Source: Fusobacterium_C necrophorum (GTDB lineage: Bacteria > Fusobacteriota > Fusobacteriia > Fusobacteriales > Fusobacteriaceae). Taken from it: a stretch of 64,000 nt of DNA. The stretch lies in the NCBI RefSeq assembly GCF_900104395.1, contig NZ_FMXX01000006.1; one strand, 5' to 3'. Under the pieces are notes generated by a model. It ran no database searches, was not told the DNA's origin, and saw nothing but the letters and a program-made list of their open reading frames with translations. A program made the translations under genes and the position numbers. Below, one piece after another: positions 8,604-16,889 of the stretch. Positions within the stretch are counted from its first letter, which is position 1; each line of letters begins with the position of its first letter.

Positions 8604-10145
8604 TTATCCTATCAAATGAATGAAGGCTTCCGGTCCGATTGGTAGGTTGAAAATAAACCAAACCACTAACAACAAACTCCATCCAATCAAGAAACAAATA
8701 GAATATGGCAGCATAATGGAAATTAAAGTTCCCATACCGGCTTTTTTATCATATTGTTGTGCAAATGCGACAATCATTGCAAAATAACTCATCAAAGGAG
8801 AAATAATATTTGTACTGGAATCTCCAATTCGATATGCCACTTGAGTAAATTCTGGACTATATCCTAATTGCATCAACATAGGGACAAATACCGGAGCCAT
8901 AATTGCCCATTTTGCAGAAGCTGATCCCATAAATAAGTTAATAAAAGCGGAAACCAAAATAAAAGCTAAAATCAGAGGTAATCCGGTAAATCCAATTGCT
9001 TTCAATCCCGCAGCTCCCTCTACTGCAATATAAGTTCCCAAGTGACTAAAATTGAAATAAGCTACAAATTGTGCGGAAACAAACACTAAAGCCAGATATC
9101 CTCCCATGGTTCCTAAAGCTTTTCCCATCATTTTTGCAACATCTTTATCACTCGCAATTTTCTTAGTCACAATTCCATAAACCAATCCCGGAATTAAGAA
9201 AAATAACATCAAAGCAGGAACCAATCCATGTGAAGTAAAGGATTTTAACACTCCATCTTCTCGTAAGATAGCATTTTCAGGTATCATCAATACTAACATA
9301 AGGACTATATAAAGAATCACGGAAATGGCTGCATATCGTAATCCTTTTCTTTCTATTTCCGTTAAATCTCCCTCATGAGTGTCTACCATATCTCCCTCAT
9401 ATTTTCCCAATCGCGGTTCTACGATTTTTTCAGTAATAATCGTTCCTAACACCGTGATGATAAAAGTAGATACAAACATAAAATAATAGTTACTTGCAGG
9501 ATTTACAAAATAATCCGGTCTCATCAATCTGGCAGCTTCCGTTGTCAATCCTGATAGCAAAGGATCCGTTGTAGATAATAGTAAGTTCGCGGAAAATCCT
9601 CCGGATACTCCTGCAAAGGCTGCTGCCAATCCTGCCAATGGATGTCTTCCGAAAGATAAAAAAATCAATGCTCCCAAAGGAACTAAAACTACATACCCGG
9701 CGTCAGAAGCAATATTTGACATAACTCCCGCTAAGACAACGACAGCGGTAATTGCTTTTTTCGGCGTTGAGGTTACTACCTTTCGTAGAGTTGCCGACAT
9801 CAGACCGGAACCTTCACAAACTCCAATCCCAATCAAAGCAACCAATACAGTTCCTAATGGAGCAAAGCCTGTGAAATTAGTCACCATGGAGTTAAAAATA
9901 TAGCGAATTCCTTCTGCAGACATCAGAGATTTCACTTCCAATGTTTTTTCTGAAATTTCCAAAGTTTTTCTATCCAATGCAGTATAAGTTACCGAAGCTC
10001 CCATTTTCGCTGCAATTCCTGATACGATAACAATAATGACACACAAAATAAAGAATAGAGTCACCGGATGTGGTAATTTATTTCCTCCCGCTTCAATAAA
10101 ATCTAGAAATTTGTTCATAAAATTCTTCTTTTGTTTAACTTCCAT
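8604..10145 (-). CDS. AbgT family transporter
   Basis: Integral membrane carrier of the AbgT family (p-aminobenzoyl-glutamate uptake in E. coli; some homologues export sulfonamides). Length 513, as usual for the family. The N-terminal amphipathic stretch NKFLDFIEAGGNKLPHPVTLF is typical, as are VMSNIASDAGYVVLVPLG and, near the C-terminus, GSASAKWAIMAPVFVPML and GDSSTNIISPLM. About a dozen hydrophobic helices are visible. Neighbours give no hint of the substrate; peptide or amino-acid conjugates are likely in this asaccharolytic lifestyle. It has its own promoter with a palindrome just upstream, suggesting specific regulation. Confidence 0.88.
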   Translation of the reverse strand: MEVKQKKNFMNKFLDFIEAGGNKLPHPVTLFFILCVIIVIVSGIAAKMGASVTYTALDRKTLEISEKTLEVKSLMSAEGIRYIFNSMVTNFTGFAPLGTVLVALIGIGVCEGSGLMSATLRKVVTSTPKKAITAVVVLAGVMSNIASDAGYVVLVPLGALIFLSFGRHPLAGLAAAFAGVSGGFSANLLLSTTDPLLSGLTTEAARLMRPDYFVNPASNYYFMFVSTFIITVLGTIITEKIVEPRLGKYEGDMVDTHEGDLTEIERKGLRYAAISVILYIVLMLVLMIPENAILREDGVLKSFTSHGLVPALMLFFLIPGLVYGIVTKKIASDKDVAKMMGKALGTMGGYLALVFVSAQFVAYFNFSHLGTYIAVEGAAGLKAIGFTGLPLILAFILVSAFINLFMGSASAKWAIMAPVFVPMLMQLGYSPEFTQVAYRIGDSSTNIISPLMSYFAMIVAFAQQYDKKAGMGTLISIMLPYSICFLIGWSLLLVVWFIFNLPIGPEAFIHLIG

Positions 10146-10182
10146 AGTTCATCTCCTTTTTAATAACATTTTTAATAATTTT

Positions 10183-10211
10183 ATTATATCTTAAAAAAAT
10201 AAATATTTCAA
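10183..10211 (-). promoter_or_regulatory. Promoter of the AbgT-family gene
   Basis: Minus strand: -35 TTGAAA (10211-10206), 17-nt spacer, -10 TATAAT (10188-10183). Leader of about 30 nt. Confidence 0.7.
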
Positions 10212-10221
10212 TAAGCAAAAT

Positions 10222-10243
10222 AATTAGTACAACTATACTAATT
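10222..10243. promoter_or_regulatory. Palindrome upstream of the AbgT promoter
   Basis: Perfect 8-bp inverted repeat AATTAGTA (10222-10229) and TACTAATT (10236-10243) with a 6-nt centre. It sits about 11 bp upstream of the -35, a position suited to an activator or an upstream operator. The cognate regulator is not evident. Confidence 0.45.
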
Positions 10244-10248
10244 ATTTA

Positions 10249-10284
10249 AAAAGCTCGGAATTTTTTTAATATTTCCGAGCTTTT
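10249..10284 (-). terminator. Terminator of the GNAT gene
   Basis: 12-bp stem, AAAAGCTCGGAA (10249-10260) with TTCCGAGCTTTT (10273-10284). On the minus strand it ends in CTTTTTAAAT, isolating the AbgT gene from the GNAT gene. Confidence 0.8.
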
Positions 10285-10329
10285 CTAAAATTTCCATAAA
10301 AATAATAAATCCATGCTTTCTTTTGTATT

Positions 10330-10608
10330 TTATTTTGCAATCATATCGGAATCCTTCTGAATTCTTTTCTCAACATAAGAGCAAGTTGGAATGATTTTGT
10401 AAGCATTTTCTTTTGCATACTTCAAAAGTTCCGCATATAATTTTTCAGCGATTCCTTGCCCTCGTAAACTGGAATCGACAAAAGTATGATAGGCATCAAT
10501 TTTCTCAGGATCCACCTTATTAAAATTTAATTCCGCTAATACGATACCATTGTCTCTAATTTCAAAACTTCCCTTTTTTTCTTCTTCAATCAGTACAATT
10601 TTATTCAT
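10330..10608 (-). CDS. Small GNAT-family N-acetyltransferase
   Basis: A 92-residue minimal GNAT domain of the YjdJ type. The acetyl-CoA pyrophosphate loop is SLRGQGIAEKL (R/Q-x-x-G-x-A pattern), preceded by the beta strand YHTFVDSSL and followed by IIPTCSYVEK, which is strongly conserved in this small subfamily. The acceptor is unknown. AGGAGG stands before the ATG. It follows the DUF1653 gene by about 90 nt and has a TATAAT at 10668-10663 that may drive it separately. Confidence 0.8.
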   Translation of the reverse strand: MNKIVLIEEEKKGSFEIRDNGIVLAELNFNKVDPEKIDAYHTFVDSSLRGQGIAEKLYAELLKYAKENAYKIIPTCSYVEKRIQKDSDMIAK

Positions 10609-10699
10609 TTTCCTTCCTCCTAATTTTCTAAAAATACGATACGATATTCCAATTGTTTCTACATTATAAAAGTTTTTAGTAAAATAAAGAGTGATAATG

Positions 10700-10888
10700 T
10701 CACTTTAAAATTTTTTCGAATTTCTCATAAAATTCTTCTTGCTCTCTTACAAAATATTCTTCTCTCCTGTCTAAAGGCTGATAAACAAAGACCTTAACTC
10801 CATCTCGTATATTGGTACAATCAATGCCTTCTCCCAAAATTTCATATACCTTTCCGTTCTTTTTATTTTTCCAAAAAGTGTGTTTCAT
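10700..10888 (-). CDS. DUF1653 domain protein
   Basis: A 62-residue protein whose core (GKVYEILGEG, VKVFVYQPL, YFVREQEEFYEKFE) fits the DUF1653 family, small proteins of unknown function. An ATG eight codons upstream (10912) is in frame, but the ATG at 10888 has AAAGGGAG in the right place, so the shorter form is chosen. A TATAAT at 10940-10935 on the minus strand is a possible -10. Nothing in the neighbourhood suggests a role. Confidence 0.75.
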   Translation of the reverse strand: MKHTFWKNKKNGKVYEILGEGIDCTNIRDGVKVFVYQPLDRREEYFVREQEEFYEKFEKILK

Positions 10889-10982
10889 AATAACTCCCTT
10901 TCTATTTGTCATGTTTTTTATACTATAATTATGAATTATATCATAAATTTTTTCAAAAAAGATAGAAGACTTTTGAAAAATA

Positions 10983-10991
10983 TGTTATAAT
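10983..10991 (+). promoter_or_regulatory. Extended -10 of the PHP-yitT unit
   Basis: TGTTATAAT (TATAAT at 10986-10991), 64 nt before the TTG start of the PHP gene. The -35 region is weak. Confidence 0.5.
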
Positions 10992-11054
10992 GATAAGGAT
11001 AGATTTTAACATCAATCAACAAGATATCGTAGTGAGTTAGTAAAGGAGAAGACA

Positions 11055-11819
11055 TTGATTTCAAGTATAAAATTAGCCCCATTTTTTCGAGATTTTATTC
11101 AACAATCAGAGTACGAAAACAACGGATTTTTTCAAGATATGCATATTCATACTCCGGCCTCCGACGGATTTATCAAAATAGAGTTTTTAAAGCAATTCTT
11201 AGAGGATAAAAAATATCTGATTGCCATCACCGATCACAATGCTATCGCAGGAAATCTTTCTCTGTTCCAATCCGGAATTTCTGTAATTCCCGGTTTAGAA
11301 CTCGGTTGCCAAGACGGCTTTGAGCTTCTGGTATATTTTAAAACCCATGATGCCTTGGTTGAATTCTATGAAAGAGAAGTAAGACCCTATCAGAATGTGT
11401 TTAGAATGGCAAAAACAAATCGACATATCTTTGAATACTTGGAAATTTTGAAAGAATATTCCTGCCATTTATCCATTCCACATATTGCAGGATATATGCA
11501 GAAAAATTTCTTGGAAAATAAAACTTATATCTATGAACTGATTTCCATGGTGGATTCTTTGGAAATTCATAATCACAGCCTATCTGAGGCAAAAAATAAA
11601 AAAGCCTCGTATTTACAAGAAAAATATCAAAAATTTGCTACCTTTGGAAGTGACGCTCACAGTGTTACAGATCTGAAGCGTTTTTATGACATTTGCAATC
11701 AACGGGAAACTCAATTTTCCAAAGTTGTATCTTCTCTTTGGAAGGCCGGTAGCCTTGCCGGAATCGGAGAAAAACATCTAATGCATTTTGTCATGAGCTA
11801 TAAAAACATCATATCATAA
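11055..11819 (+). CDS. PHP domain protein (putative metal-dependent phosphoesterase)
   Basis: The polymerase/histidinol-phosphatase fold is shown by DMHIHTPASDG (H30, H32), ITDHNAI (D60, H61), GLELG near residue 80 and GSDAHS near 200, the usual metal ligands. The substrate is unknown. The start is unusual: TTG at 11055 with AAGGAG 6 nt before it. The next in-frame ATG (residue 29) would begin inside the first metal motif and remove conserved sequence, so TTG is preferred. YitT follows 14 nt later, probably in one transcript. A different PHP protein is encoded at 38075. Confidence 0.8.
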   Translation: MISSIKLAPFFRDFIQQSEYENNGFFQDMHIHTPASDGFIKIEFLKQFLEDKKYLIAITDHNAIAGNLSLFQSGISVIPGLELGCQDGFELLVYFKTHDALVEFYEREVRPYQNVFRMAKTNRHIFEYLEILKEYSCHLSIPHIAGYMQKNFLENKTYIYELISMVDSLEIHNHSLSEAKNKKASYLQEKYQKFATFGSDAHSVTDLKRFYDICNQRETQFSKVVSSLWKAGSLAGIGEKHLMHFVMSYKNIIS

Positions 11820-11833
11820 ATTGAGGGAGAACA

Positions 11834-12700
11834 ATGAAAAAAAAGCACTTACTTCTTATTCGAGATTATGGTTATATTTCTTTTGCCTGTATCTTAATGG
11901 GCTTTGCCATTAATTATTTCTATATTAGCAACAAATTGGCAGAGGGTGGAGTTGCCGGAATTACTCTGATTCTTCATTATTTAAGTGATATTTCTGCGAG
12001 CTATCTATACTTAATCATTAATCTTCCTTTATTGGTAATTTCTTGGAAATTTTTAGGAAAAGATTTTAGTCTAAAAACTATTTATGGAACCTTTGTTCTC
12101 AGTTTTTTTATTGAATTTTTCTCCTATCTGAGAACTCCCATTCCCGATTTTTTATTGGCCTCTTTGTTTGGAGGAGCTTTAGTCGGAATCAGTTTAGGAA
12201 TTATTTTTATATCGGGCGGTTCAAGCGGAGGAACAGATATTATCGCCAAATTAATTCATCATTATTTCGGAATTTCTATTGGAAAAACTTTACTTATTTT
12301 AGATTTTATTATCCTGTCCTTTGTGGCTTTCCTTTTTGGAAAATTGATTTTCATGTATACCTTAATTGCAGTGACTGTCAGTTCAAAAATGATAGATTTG
12401 ATTCAAGAAGGAATTGATGAGGCAAAGGGAATTTTTATCATTACTTCCAAACCAAAAGAAATGAAAACTGCCATCATAGAACAAATCGGTCGAGGTGTTA
12501 CCTTTCTTCATGGAGAAGGAGGATTTTCGGGAGAAAATTTAAAAATTCTTTATTGCGTTGTGGGAAAATATCAATTACTTTCTCTGAAGAAAATTGTCAA
12601 AGATTTGGACTCCCAAGCTTTTGTTACGGTTACAAACGTACATGAAGTTTTAGGAAACGGTTTCAAAAAATTACAGGAGGAAGAAAAAAAAGCTGACTGA
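11834..12700 (+). CDS. YitT family membrane protein
   Basis: A 288-residue protein with five or six N-terminal hydrophobic helices (about 15-190) and a soluble C-terminal DUF2179 domain (about 200-275: GIFIITSKPKEM, GRGVTFLHGEGGFSG). The loop SGGSSGGTDIIAK is diagnostic of YitT proteins. Function is not established for the family. The ATG is preceded by GAGGGAG. It ends only 9 nt from the stop codon of the convergent GntR gene, with no clear terminator between. Confidence 0.87.
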   Translation: MKKKHLLLIRDYGYISFACILMGFAINYFYISNKLAEGGVAGITLILHYLSDISASYLYLIINLPLLVISWKFLGKDFSLKTIYGTFVLSFFIEFFSYLRTPIPDFLLASLFGGALVGISLGIIFISGGSSGGTDIIAKLIHHYFGISIGKTLLILDFIILSFVAFLFGKLIFMYTLIAVTVSSKMIDLIQEGIDEAKGIFIITSKPKEMKTAIIEQIGRGVTFLHGEGGFSGENLKILYCVVGKYQLLSLKKIVKDLDSQAFVTVTNVHEVLGNGFKKLQEEEKKAD

Positions 12701-12709
12701 GCCAAGATA

Positions 12710-13393
12710 TTATTCATCTACTATGATTTTAGGATGAGATTTAAAACTTTTATGTAACATATTTTTAAACAATTTTTCGGCTTTGTTGTAATGTTCCTCA
12801 TTTAATTGGATACATAGCTCCAAATTATTTTCCAAAAAACTTGACACAATATTTCTATGAGTTTCTATACTGTCCTTTTGACTCTTCAATAATTCTTTTC
12901 CATAAAAACAACGTAGAAGAACTTCATGCAAAACATTAAATTGTTTGTATAATTTTTTCAAACGGGAATTTTTAGAAAATTCTACAAAGGTCTTATGAAA
13001 TTCATAGTCATATTTAAAATATTCCACTTTTCCCATGTATTGAACTTGTAATGCGATACATCGATTTAAATACTCGGCAATCTCTCTGTGGTCTGATTTT
13101 TTAAATGCCAATTTAACCGCTGTATTTGTAATCCCCAATAGGATTTCATTCACTTCCAAATAGAAAACAATATCAAAATTTACAACTGTTGCCCCTGTAT
13201 TGTCAATCTGTTCTATCAAGCCGTCTGAATATAGACGATTGATTGCGTCCCGAATAGGAGATGAACTCACTTGAAATCTTTCCTGTAAAACCCGATTCAC
13301 AATTTTGGAACCAAAAGTTATCTTCTGCTCTATAATTTCCATTTTCAATTCATCATAAATTTGATCACTCAGTGATTTCCTTACAATAGCCAT
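12710..13393 (-). CDS. GntR family transcriptional regulator (FCD-type)
   Basis: N-terminal winged helix (about 1-75: SLSDQIYDELKMEII, VSSSPIRDAINRLYSDGLIE) followed by an all-helical FCD-like effector domain (about 80-215: DYEFHKTFVEFSKNSRL). Such regulators often bind carboxylates or amino acids. It lies downstream of the tyrosine phenol-lyase and NSS transporter genes on the same strand, but a terminator separates them and the gene has its own strong promoter. Control of that pair is a reasonable guess from position only. No shared operator sequence was found. Confidence 0.85.
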   Translation of the reverse strand: MAIVRKSLSDQIYDELKMEIIEQKITFGSKIVNRVLQERFQVSSSPIRDAINRLYSDGLIEQIDNTGATVVNFDIVFYLEVNEILLGITNTAVKLAFKKSDHREIAEYLNRCIALQVQYMGKVEYFKYDYEFHKTFVEFSKNSRLKKLYKQFNVLHEVLLRCFYGKELLKSQKDSIETHRNIVSSFLENNLELCIQLNEEHYNKAEKLFKNMLHKSFKSHPKIIVDE

Positions 13394-13428
13394 GTTTCTC
13401 CTCCCCAGTGTAAAGTCATACTTTTGAT

Positions 13429-13457
13429 ATTATACTCTCAGGACAATAAAAATTCAA
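13429..13457 (-). promoter_or_regulatory. Promoter of the GntR gene
   Basis: Minus strand: -35 TTGAAT (13457-13452), 17-nt spacer, -10 TATAAT (13434-13429). It yields a short leader of about 30 nt. Confidence 0.75.
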
Positions 13458-13531
13458 TCTATTTCTTGAAAAATAGATTTTTTTCTCCGTTATAGCTATG
13501 ATATTTTTCACATGAAAAAAAGCTTAGATAC

Positions 13532-13557
13532 AAAAGTATGCTTTCCGGAAAGCATAC
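13532..13557 (-). terminator. Terminator after the NSS transporter gene
   Basis: Perfect 22-bp palindrome (13536-13557) with arms GTATGCTTTCC and GGAAAGCATAC, followed on the minus strand by TTTT (13535-13532). It separates the transporter from the GntR gene. Confidence 0.75.
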
Positions 13558-13584
13558 CTTCATATCTATCCGCTTCTTCTATTC

Positions 13585-14910
13585 TTAAAAAGAAATTCCT
13601 TTTACCAGAGCAATAATACATAAAATCAATGCCAAAGGAACATAGACAAATTTACCTATCCAATACCAACTAACAGAAACAGGTTCTTTTCTTCCTTTAT
13701 TAATTTCCTCCAATAAATCTTCTTTTTTCATAATCCAGAACCAAGAAATCGCCCCAATCGTTGCTCCTATCGGAATAATATAAATGGATACGATATCCAT
13801 CCAAGGTCCCCATTTGGTAATCGGTTCCATGAAAAGACCAATTCCCATACAGATTAGAAATAATATGGCTAAAACATAATTTCTTTTTAACTTTGGAAAT
13901 CTATAACGAACCGATTCCAAAACAACTTCCAACATATTTTGAAGAGAAGAAATTCCCCCAAAAACAACTGCCAAATATAGTGCAATTGCAAACAATTGTC
14001 CTCCCGGCATGTCTTGTAAAATCGTAGGTAAGGTCACAAATAACAATCCCGGTCCTCCGGCAGGATCCAACCCATAGGCAAAACAAGCCGGAATCATAAC
14101 AAAAGTTGCCACCATAGCGGCTATCGTATCAAAAAATGCGGTATCTCTGGCTCCTCCAATAACATCTTCTTCATCCGACAAGTAGGCTCCATAAACAATC
14201 ATTCCGCTTCCTGTAATGGAAAGGGAGAAGAAGGCTTGTCCCATTGCCCACACCCATACCATTGGATTGGCAAGTTTGACCCAATCAGGAGTAAAAATAA
14301 ATTTATATCCTTCGAAAGCATTCGGCAATAATAAAATTCGAATTGCCATGAAAACAAACAAAAGAAAAAATAGAGGCATCATGATTTTATTTGTTTTTTC
14401 AATACTGTCGGCTCCAAAAATAAGAGTTAACAAAGTGATCACCACAATTGCCAAATGCAAAGGAACCACGGAGAAATCATGAAAAGCAAAAGATTCAAAC
14501 CATTTTCCCGGATTGACTGTCATTAAATTCCCCGTAATTGCATGTAATAATCCATTCAATACATAAGAAATAATCACGGCATATCCAATGGCAATACACA
14601 TAGAACCTGCCAAAGGAAGCCAACCTATATTTTTACCGAAAGCATTGTCTTTATTTCCGGACTTCCATGCTTTTTCATAAGAACCTAAAGTTCCTGTTTT
14701 TGCTCTTCTACCAACGGCATATTCCGTTGATAATCCTACATAGCTGAATAAAATAATAAATAGAAGATAGGGAATTAAAAAGGCTGCTCCTCCATTACTT
14801 CCTAATTTATAGGGAAATCCCCATACATTTGCCATTCCGACTGCGGAACCCACGCAGGCAAGTATAAATCCCCATCTTGACTGAAATTTCTTTTCATTAT
14901 TATGACTCAT
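13585..14910 (-). CDS. NSS-family sodium-dependent transporter, probably for tyrosine (Tyt1-like)
   Basis: Neurotransmitter:sodium symporter family, 441 residues. The first helix carries the substrate and Na+ signature GFILACVGSAVGMANVWGFP, and helix 6 the unwound segment FFSLSITGSGMIVYG. About eleven to twelve helices are visible. F. nucleatum Tyt1 is an NSS tyrosine transporter of similar size, and here the gene sits directly downstream of tyrosine phenol-lyase; together these make tyrosine the likely substrate. Substrate assignment is inference. The 241-nt gap before it holds a large structured RNA ending in U7, so expression relative to the lyase may be adjusted at that point. Tryptophan or another aromatic amino acid is possible. 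Confidence 0.85.
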   Translation of the reverse strand: MSHNNEKKFQSRWGFILACVGSAVGMANVWGFPYKLGSNGGAAFLIPYLLFIILFSYVGLSTEYAVGRRAKTGTLGSYEKAWKSGNKDNAFGKNIGWLPLAGSMCIAIGYAVIISYVLNGLLHAITGNLMTVNPGKWFESFAFHDFSVVPLHLAIVVITLLTLIFGADSIEKTNKIMMPLFFLLFVFMAIRILLLPNAFEGYKFIFTPDWVKLANPMVWVWAMGQAFFSLSITGSGMIVYGAYLSDEEDVIGGARDTAFFDTIAAMVATFVMIPACFAYGLDPAGGPGLLFVTLPTILQDMPGGQLFAIALYLAVVFGGISSLQNMLEVVLESVRYRFPKLKRNYVLAILFLICMGIGLFMEPITKWGPWMDIVSIYIIPIGATIGAISWFWIMKKEDLLEEINKGRKEPVSVSWYWIGKFVYVPLALILCIIALVKGISF

Positions 14911-15002
14911 TCTGTTTCCCCCTTTCCTGAATAAAAATTCTCTTAAAAATTTCCACTTCTATTCTTCATCGACAAACTTTGATAAAAAATATGAAATCTT
15001 TT

Positions 15003-15107
15003 AAAAAAATAGACTTCCATACATATCTTAGTGAAATTATAAGGAACTCACCCTTATATTAAATTGTAATTCACTGATTTCAAAATAAATTCATGTATGA
15101 AAGTCTA
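15003..15107 (-). other. Three-helix structured RNA with U-run between tpl and the transporter
   Basis: Minus-strand RNA: outer helix of 15 bp (15107-15093 with 15024-15010), middle helix AGTGAA/TTCACT (15075-15070 with 15035-15030), apical hairpin TATAAGG/CCTTATA, then U7 (15009-15003). The outer helix is continuous only in the minus-strand transcript, where one position is a G-U pair; on the other strand it is a C-A mismatch. It may be an elaborate terminator, an attenuator or a riboswitch-like element. A MITE-like insertion with terminal inverted repeats is an alternative. Confidence 0.55.
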
Positions 15108-15151
15108 TAAATGTTTTTTATTTTCCTTTAACTCTTTTTTGATATCTCTCC

Positions 15152-16552
15152 TTATTCATCAATATCAAATTTTGCAGTAAAGAAACGTAATTGTTTTGGT
15201 TCATAAACAAATTTTAACGGTTTAATATCTTCTTTGTGTTTGTATAGATTAATACAAGCTTCCGCCACCACATCCATATGTCGATATGTGTAAACTCTTC
15301 TTGGAATGGTCAATCGAACGGTTTCCAATTTCGGCTTATGATTTTCTCCGGTCACGGCGTCTCTACCTGCAGATACAATTCCTCTTTCCATAGAACGTAC
15401 CCCTGCTTCTACATATAAAGCAGCCGCCAAAGATTGAGCCGGGAATTGTTCTTGTGTCAAATGAGGACAGAATCTTCTGGCATCTAAGAATACTGCGTGT
15501 CCTCCTACCGGTTCAATAATAGGAATTCCCGCTGCCAATAATTTTTCTCCTAAATAACGCACTTGCTTTATTCTATGTTCGATATATTCAAATTGCATTG
15601 CTTCCCTAAATCCAATTGCAATTGCCTGCATGTCACGACCGGCCATTCCTCCATAAGAAGGCATACCTTCGAATACAACCACAATTTCTTTCGCTTTTCC
15701 GAATAATTCATCGTCATTAATCGCTAAGAATCCTCCTATATTCACAATACCGTCTTTTTTACCGGAACAAGTTGCTCCGTCAGAATAACTGAACATTTCA
15801 TGACAGATTTCTTTAATGCTCTTATCCTTGTATTCTTCTTCCTGTTCCTTAATGAAATAAGCATTTTCTACACAACGAGTCGCATCATAGAATACTTTTA
15901 CTCCATATTTATCTGCAACTCTTCTTACTTCTTTCATATTTTTCATAGAAACCGGTTGCCCTCCGGCAAGATTTACAGTCACGGCCAAACATACATAGGC
16001 AATATTTTCCGCTCCTTTTTCTTGAATAATTCGTTCCATTTTTTCTACATCAATATCTCCTTTGAAAGGAATATTTTTAGTAGCATCATGGGCTTCTTCT
16101 CGAATAATATCTATGAAAATACCTCCATTTCTTTCTTGATGGTATCGAGTTGTCGTAAAGTACATATTTCCAAGTACATATTGTCCAGGTTTTATCGCAA
16201 TAGTAGAAAGAATATTTTCCGCTCCACGTCCTTGGTGAGTAGGTACCACATGTTTGAATCCAAATAATTCTTTAATAGTAGATTCTAAGAATATCCAGTT
16301 TTTCGATCCTGCATAAGCTTCATCCCCTATCATCATTCCTGCCCATTGAGCATCCGACATCGCATTGGTTCCGCTATCTGTCAGTAAATCAATATAGCAT
16401 TCTTCCGATTTCAAATTAAAGGTATTATACCCGGCTTCTTTGATCGCTTTTATTCTTTCTTCTTTCGAAATCATTTTCACCGGTTCCACTGCTTTAATTT
16501 TAAACGGTTCTGCAGGATATCTCGATAAATCCATAAAATCTTTTTCATTCAT
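15152..16552 (-). CDS. tpl: Tyrosine phenol-lyase
   Basis: PLP enzyme of the beta-eliminating lyase family; splits L-tyrosine into phenol, pyruvate and ammonia. The PLP lysine is in CSGKKD (K266). It is assigned as tyrosine phenol-lyase rather than tryptophanase because residues that set specificity are of the lyase type: YFTTTRYHQ (T133, matching T124 of the Citrobacter enzyme) and SMERGIVSAGR (R390, matching R381). Tryptophanase has Asp and a hydrophobic residue there. Near-identity to the Citrobacter sequence runs over most of its 466 residues, as I remember it. The ATG follows AGGAGG. It is transcribed from a strong promoter with a repeat over the start region; a Tyt1-like transporter gene follows. 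Confidence 0.92.
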   Translation of the reverse strand: MNEKDFMDLSRYPAEPFKIKAVEPVKMISKEERIKAIKEAGYNTFNLKSEECYIDLLTDSGTNAMSDAQWAGMMIGDEAYAGSKNWIFLESTIKELFGFKHVVPTHQGRGAENILSTIAIKPGQYVLGNMYFTTTRYHQERNGGIFIDIIREEAHDATKNIPFKGDIDVEKMERIIQEKGAENIAYVCLAVTVNLAGGQPVSMKNMKEVRRVADKYGVKVFYDATRCVENAYFIKEQEEEYKDKSIKEICHEMFSYSDGATCSGKKDGIVNIGGFLAINDDELFGKAKEIVVVFEGMPSYGGMAGRDMQAIAIGFREAMQFEYIEHRIKQVRYLGEKLLAAGIPIIEPVGGHAVFLDARRFCPHLTQEQFPAQSLAAALYVEAGVRSMERGIVSAGRDAVTGENHKPKLETVRLTIPRRVYTYRHMDVVAEACINLYKHKEDIKPLKFVYEPKQLRFFTAKFDIDE

Positions 16553-16647
16553 AACATTTACCTCCTAAATAAGCTATAAAAAATAAAACCATGAAATGTC
16601 CAAAATAACATTCCAAACAAAATGTAACATAGAGCACCTTTTTTATA

Positions 16648-16671
16648 ATGCATAATGTATCATGCATAATG
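16648..16671. promoter_or_regulatory. Direct repeat at the tpl transcription start
   Basis: ATGCATAATG occurs twice, at 16648-16657 and 16662-16671, start-to-start 14 nt; the centre is also partly symmetric (GCAT...ATGC). It lies just downstream of the -10 box, overlapping or following the predicted start (about 16677), a typical repressor position. The cognate protein is unknown; the nearby GntR product is a candidate. Confidence 0.4.
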
Positions 16672-16683
16672 CTTTATAAATTA

Positions 16684-16712
16684 AGAATACCATAGCAGCA
16701 AAAGATTGTCAA
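16684..16712 (-). promoter_or_regulatory. tpl promoter
   Basis: Minus strand: -35 TTGACA (16712-16707), 17-nt spacer, -10 TATTCT (16689-16684) with TG one base upstream of it. The leader to the tpl ATG is about 125 nt and contains no obvious open frame; the rest of the 16553-16889 gap holds this promoter and the ABC-operon terminator only. Confidence 0.75.
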
Positions 16713-16795
16713 GCTTTTTTGTTCTATTTATTTTATTTTTTATCTATAATTAATTTATTTTGTATTAAAAAACAACAAAGTTTTTTAAATAAGTA

Positions 16796-16832
16796 TAAAA
16801 AGAAGGAAAGGGCTATCTCCTTGAGATAACCC
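16796..16832 (-). terminator. Terminator of the ABC transporter operon
   Basis: GGGCTATCTC (16810-16819) and GAGATAACCC (16823-16832). On the minus strand all pairs form, one as G-U, and a U-rich tail (CTTTCCTTCTTTTT) follows; on the plus strand one pair is lost. So it belongs to the minus-strand ABC genes. Confidence 0.7.
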
Positions 16833-16889
16833 TTAGAAAAGGCAACAGCCTTCGCCTCCAAAATGAAAAACCATGTTTTTATCCTCATG

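Noticed and set aside
15152..16552. Annotation as tryptophanase
   Set aside because: Specificity residues (T133, R390) and overall sequence match tyrosine phenol-lyase.
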